Part shown: positions 60,815 to 64,000 of the stretch, piece after piece
Position numbering within the stretch: the stretch's first letter is position 1
Layout: every line of letters starts with the position of its first letter
Assembly (NCBI GenBank): GCA_963931925.1
Contig: OZ007571.1
Coordinates: 62,291,589 to 62,355,588 of the forward strand
From: Onchidella celtica
Lineage: Eukaryota > Mollusca > Gastropoda > Systellommatophora > Onchidiidae
Length of the DNA: 64,000 nt
Reading direction: 5' to 3'
Made by a program: the position numbers and the translations under genes
Notes under the pieces: model-generated
Told to the model about the DNA's origin: nothing
The model's input: the letters and a program-made list of their open reading frames with translations, nothing else
Databases searched by the model: none

Positions 60815-61859
60815 TTCATATTTTTAACACTTTATGTCGGGGGGAAATGTTACAAAATCGGTCACGTCGTGATGTAGACTGAGATATGTACGTCAAGATG
60901 GCAAGATTTCACTGAAGAGAAAAGTAGGTCCATTGTCTGTCGGTAGTCATTGACCGCCTTTCATTCTGCTTAATGCTGAGCGTTTTCTTTAAGCTTTCAC
61001 GGACTGTTTAATGAAATTGTCGACTCACTTACTTCAACTGATAGAATGATAGATGCCAGTTTCTAGGTTACATGGTTTACCAGCCGTGACCCAGTTACCG
61101 GTATCTGTCGGAACTCTGTCGGTCAGCATTCCATGCGGCTGAAGGGACAGTGGTAATATCCACCATCAGTTGGGATCGGTAATTCATGAATTAAATAGTG
61201 TCAGTCTTATAAGAGCCAACTCAGAAAAAATAGAGTATATTTACGTTTTTAGAGCAATCTCTCTCTCTTTCCCTCTGTCTGTCTGTCTCTTCCCCCCCCC
61301 CCACCCCCTCCCTCTCTCTCACATACATACACAAAACAAAACGAGGTAGTTGAATAGATCCGAATGATTACCTTAGTGTTGCCCTTGTATCGCCCATAGC
61401 CTCTTTGATGTAAAAGCTGCTCCTGAAAAAATATTTTTTCACCCTTTCTGTTCTTTCTACTGTCAGCTCCATTCCTTTCATTTTTCATCAAAATGTGTCT
61501 GTAACTCCCCACTCTTTTCGTAGCATAACTGTAACTGTGAAGTATTGTTATTCACCTCTCTGCTGTTCATATTTAACCGGCGCGAAAGAAAGATGTTCTT
61601 AATCAGTCTTGCACTCATAAAAAAAATAATAAATTATCAGTTTGTCTATTGATTTAATTTGTTGTATTCTGTGCCTCCCAGAAAGACAGCGACCGTTCAG
61701 GTTCATGAACTTTTGGTTCAGCGACACAGTGTCACACAGCTACATGATAACTGTACAGTGAACTACCCGACCGCTGCAATATTATGTATAATACACTGTG
61801 TACTAGTGGGTCAGGACTATCGACCACGTCAAGAAAACAATATCGATAGCCTAGCGTTG
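60815..61859. other. Intergenic; includes a pyrimidine/poly-C tract
   Basis: A pyrimidine run at 61258-61320 contains CT repeats and C12 plus C5 blocks (61292-61309), the reverse-strand equivalent of the purine/poly-G tracts at 55788 and 62942. Otherwise nothing recognised. Confidence 0.5.
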
Positions 61860-61992
61860 ATGAGTGGAATGACCGGGAGAAGAAGTTCCAGGCTGACCCT
61901 AGCGATGTCGGTGAACGGAGGAGGAAGCAAGCCTACGTCATGGTGCCGAGCGGTGGACGGCAAATCGCTCTCCACTGGCGTTGAAATAAGAG
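61860..61992 (+). CDS. Possible first coding exon of an unidentified gene
   Basis: An ATG at 61860 opens a frame of 44 codons reading MSGMTGRRSSRLTLAMSVNG at its start and ending STGVEIR, just before a good donor, AGAG|GTCAGT (61993). The segment is CG-richer than its surroundings and not low-complexity. No family is recognised, and no second exon was found up to position 64000, so this could equally be chance. Confidence 0.25.
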
Positions 61993-64000
61993 GTCAGTGC
62001 CCTGCCAGTGGTGGTATAACATACGCCTGGATCTAACTGAACAGTAAACTGTAGAAAACAGCCGTGAGGGCGTGTTTGTAACATATTAAAATCTATACTG
62101 TGCTACTGCGAGGTCGGAAGAATATGAAACAACTTGCCTAAGGACGTTGAAAGACGAGGCTACACCCTGCATAGATCTTTATTTCAACTTGAACTGCCTG
62201 TGGTATATTATACAATTATTATAGGCCTACTCAGTTTCAGGACACCGCCCTTCCCTCACCGTTCGTGTCGATGTTTGCGACACACCCCCTTGAGAAATAA
62301 GTCAGAGCATTTCAAAATTAAAATCCTTTTATGTAAAAGACTCAAACTGTTTCAGTCAGAAATAACGTTACAGTTAATGCACTGTTCATCTCAAGTATAG
62401 GATTTCGTGCCGAAGAACAAATGGAAATTTTATTGAGTACTTGAAAATACTTTGAAATTTAGTTTATACGGGGCGGTCAAAAGATTTGGGAGGACTGACG
62501 ATTCAATGATAAATAGCTATATCGTCTTATAAACGGTTTACTGTCGAATTCCTTTAAAGAAAGGAAAACGGGGGTGGGGGTGGGCAGAGGTGTTATGAAC
62601 AGTTAAGCCAAAAGTGACCACCTCGAGATCAACTTTTGAACAGAATATTATGGTCATTTTTGTCAATGAAAGGTTATTGTCGCCAACTAGCCTGATCTAA
62701 AAAAAAAAAAAAAATCAAGAAAAATTCACAGAGCGAACAAAAACTTAGTTTAGGCCAGAATAATCAATGAGAAATTTTGAAGTGAGATAGGGTTGGGAAA
62801 TACTGGCCACTGGATGCTCAACTACGGCCACTCGAAGTTTTAAAGACGTGGAGATTTATCATTCTAGCCATTTGATCTGTAAACATAGAAACTGTCCCTG
62901 AGCTTGTTCGATAAGCAATTGAGAAACGTTGACAAACGAGAGGAGGGGGGGGGGGCGGGGGGGGTGAGAAAAAGAGAGAGAGGAGAGACAGATGGACAGA
63001 TAGAGAGGCAGAGAAACAGAGACAGACAGAGACAGAGAACTTTTTTTTTTTTCTCTCTCAGTAAAATAAATCGCAAGAGATTTGGACTATAGACCGACTC
63101 GTAAACGCATGAAAAGGTTGAGCTTGCTGTAAAGATCAGCGATCGAATGTTCTCACATCTATTTTTGCCGGTCCTCGTTGGTCAGTGAGATCCACGGTTG
63201 TCATAAAGAGTTTTATTGGACGACAGGTCTTTCACACCATGACCTCTCCACTCTGTATGTGATCGACCTGTAGGGCAGTGCCTCACTAGTCATGCAGCCT
63301 ATGTTCAGGGGGCAAAACAATGAACCGTTTCTGCATAAATTTCTTTTCTTCAGCCCATCAGAGTAAATAAATTATTTGTCCCCATTAAAGATATAATTAT
63401 ATCACAATTCTGTTATTATTTTATTAAACCATGGCTCTTAAGTAATTGTTAAAATGGAGCATCCCGCGAATGAAAACGGATCAGGATAAGTTGAATTCCA
63501 TTTCTGAATTCTGAATGAAAAGAGGAAAAAAATATATGGAATAAATCGGTCCTCGGAGGAGAACTTCATTCCAGACTAAGGAAAAAAAAAATTAATAAAG
63601 AGTCGCTGCGTCGTTGCACGAGCCATGGTTGCAATTTGTAGTTGTAGATTTCGGTATAGAAAGTTGTATATTTCCGTATCGTTACTGCCTTCGCCGTGGA
63701 CTGGATGCACGCGACATTGCTTTATCGTTAAATATTGCTCTTATTCTCTTCCTCTACCAGCTCAAATTGCTTATTCAACCAAAGGTTGCCATCATCACCA
63801 TAATAATCTCCATCCTTCTCATAATTACATTATATTTCCCAGTGTGCATCAATTACTTTGAATGATAATGTTGCTATCAAGGAAGGGAATCTCCATGGAA
63901 TTGCTTCAAGTCCATTTTTCTCTTTACTTTTCAACGGTCTTTCACCCACACGTAGAAACAGAACAATATTTTCAACTGACAGTTTTGTAGTGTGGCCATC
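61993..64000. other. Intergenic or intronic, no gene called
   Basis: Contains a poly-G/GA tract at 62942-63040 (G-runs 11 and 8 split by one C at 62945-62964, then GA/GACA repeats), followed by a T12 run. The final kilobase has only chance frames. Confidence 0.4.
62942..63040 (+). repeat. Interrupted poly-G run followed by GA/GACA repeats
   Basis: The purine-rich strand is on the plus side, in the order G-run then GA, the reverse of 55788-55865. It is capable of G-quadruplex formation. Confidence 0.75.

Overview
This is eukaryotic, intron-rich, AT-biased DNA. It is probably from a molluscan, most likely gastropod, genome. That guess rests on weak signs: invertebrate-type SAS-6 and FAAH exons, TAGGCCTA and ACATGTACATGT palindromes, AGATCTAGATC-like motifs, and a dense mix of DNA transposons, LINEs and an LTR element. 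There is no bacterial-style gene organisation, and almost all long open frames are chance frames or repeat translations.

Two protein-coding genes can be supported by spliced homology. At the left edge (341-3224, minus strand) are the first four coding exons of a fatty-acid amide hydrolase (FAAH-like) gene. It has an N-terminal membrane anchor and the start of the amidase-signature core up to the catalytic lysine, and the rest lies beyond position 1. In the centre (22462-39163, plus strand) is a complete 16-exon SAS-6 (SASS6) centriole-cartwheel gene predicted to encode 703 aa. All splice phases close. It has a globular head with the conserved head-head Phe, a long coiled coil and a disordered tail.

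Between these genes (4577-22275) the DNA is mostly mobile-element material. First comes a foldback structure whose roughly 593-bp arms each carry exon 1 of a PIF/Harbinger transposase. Next is a 9.8-kb array, LTR-internal-LTR-internal-LTR, of a non-autonomous Ty3/gypsy-like element with 2.56-kb LTRs, flanked by one 4-bp target duplication. Then comes a TIR element that contains a tRNA-derived SINE. The SAS-6 introns hold further insertions: a TIR element with a 9-bp duplication, two piggyBac-like TTAA elements, a broken Tc1 element (DD34E), and a LINE tail that ends 17 bp before the last exon.

Right of SAS-6 (40470-64000) no gene can be called with confidence. This part holds two 5'-truncated LINEs with clear target duplications, a 113-bp perfect inverted repeat, a 56-bp perfect direct repeat, a ten-copy 79-bp tandem array, and three purine/poly-G tracts able to form G-quadruplex or triplex DNA. 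It also holds a weak candidate for the first coding exon of an unidentified gene near 61.9 kb.

The most unusual observations are the triple-LTR array, whose long LTR appears to contain its own intron and a spliced mini-ORF, the transposase-exon foldback, and the perfect 113-bp palindrome.
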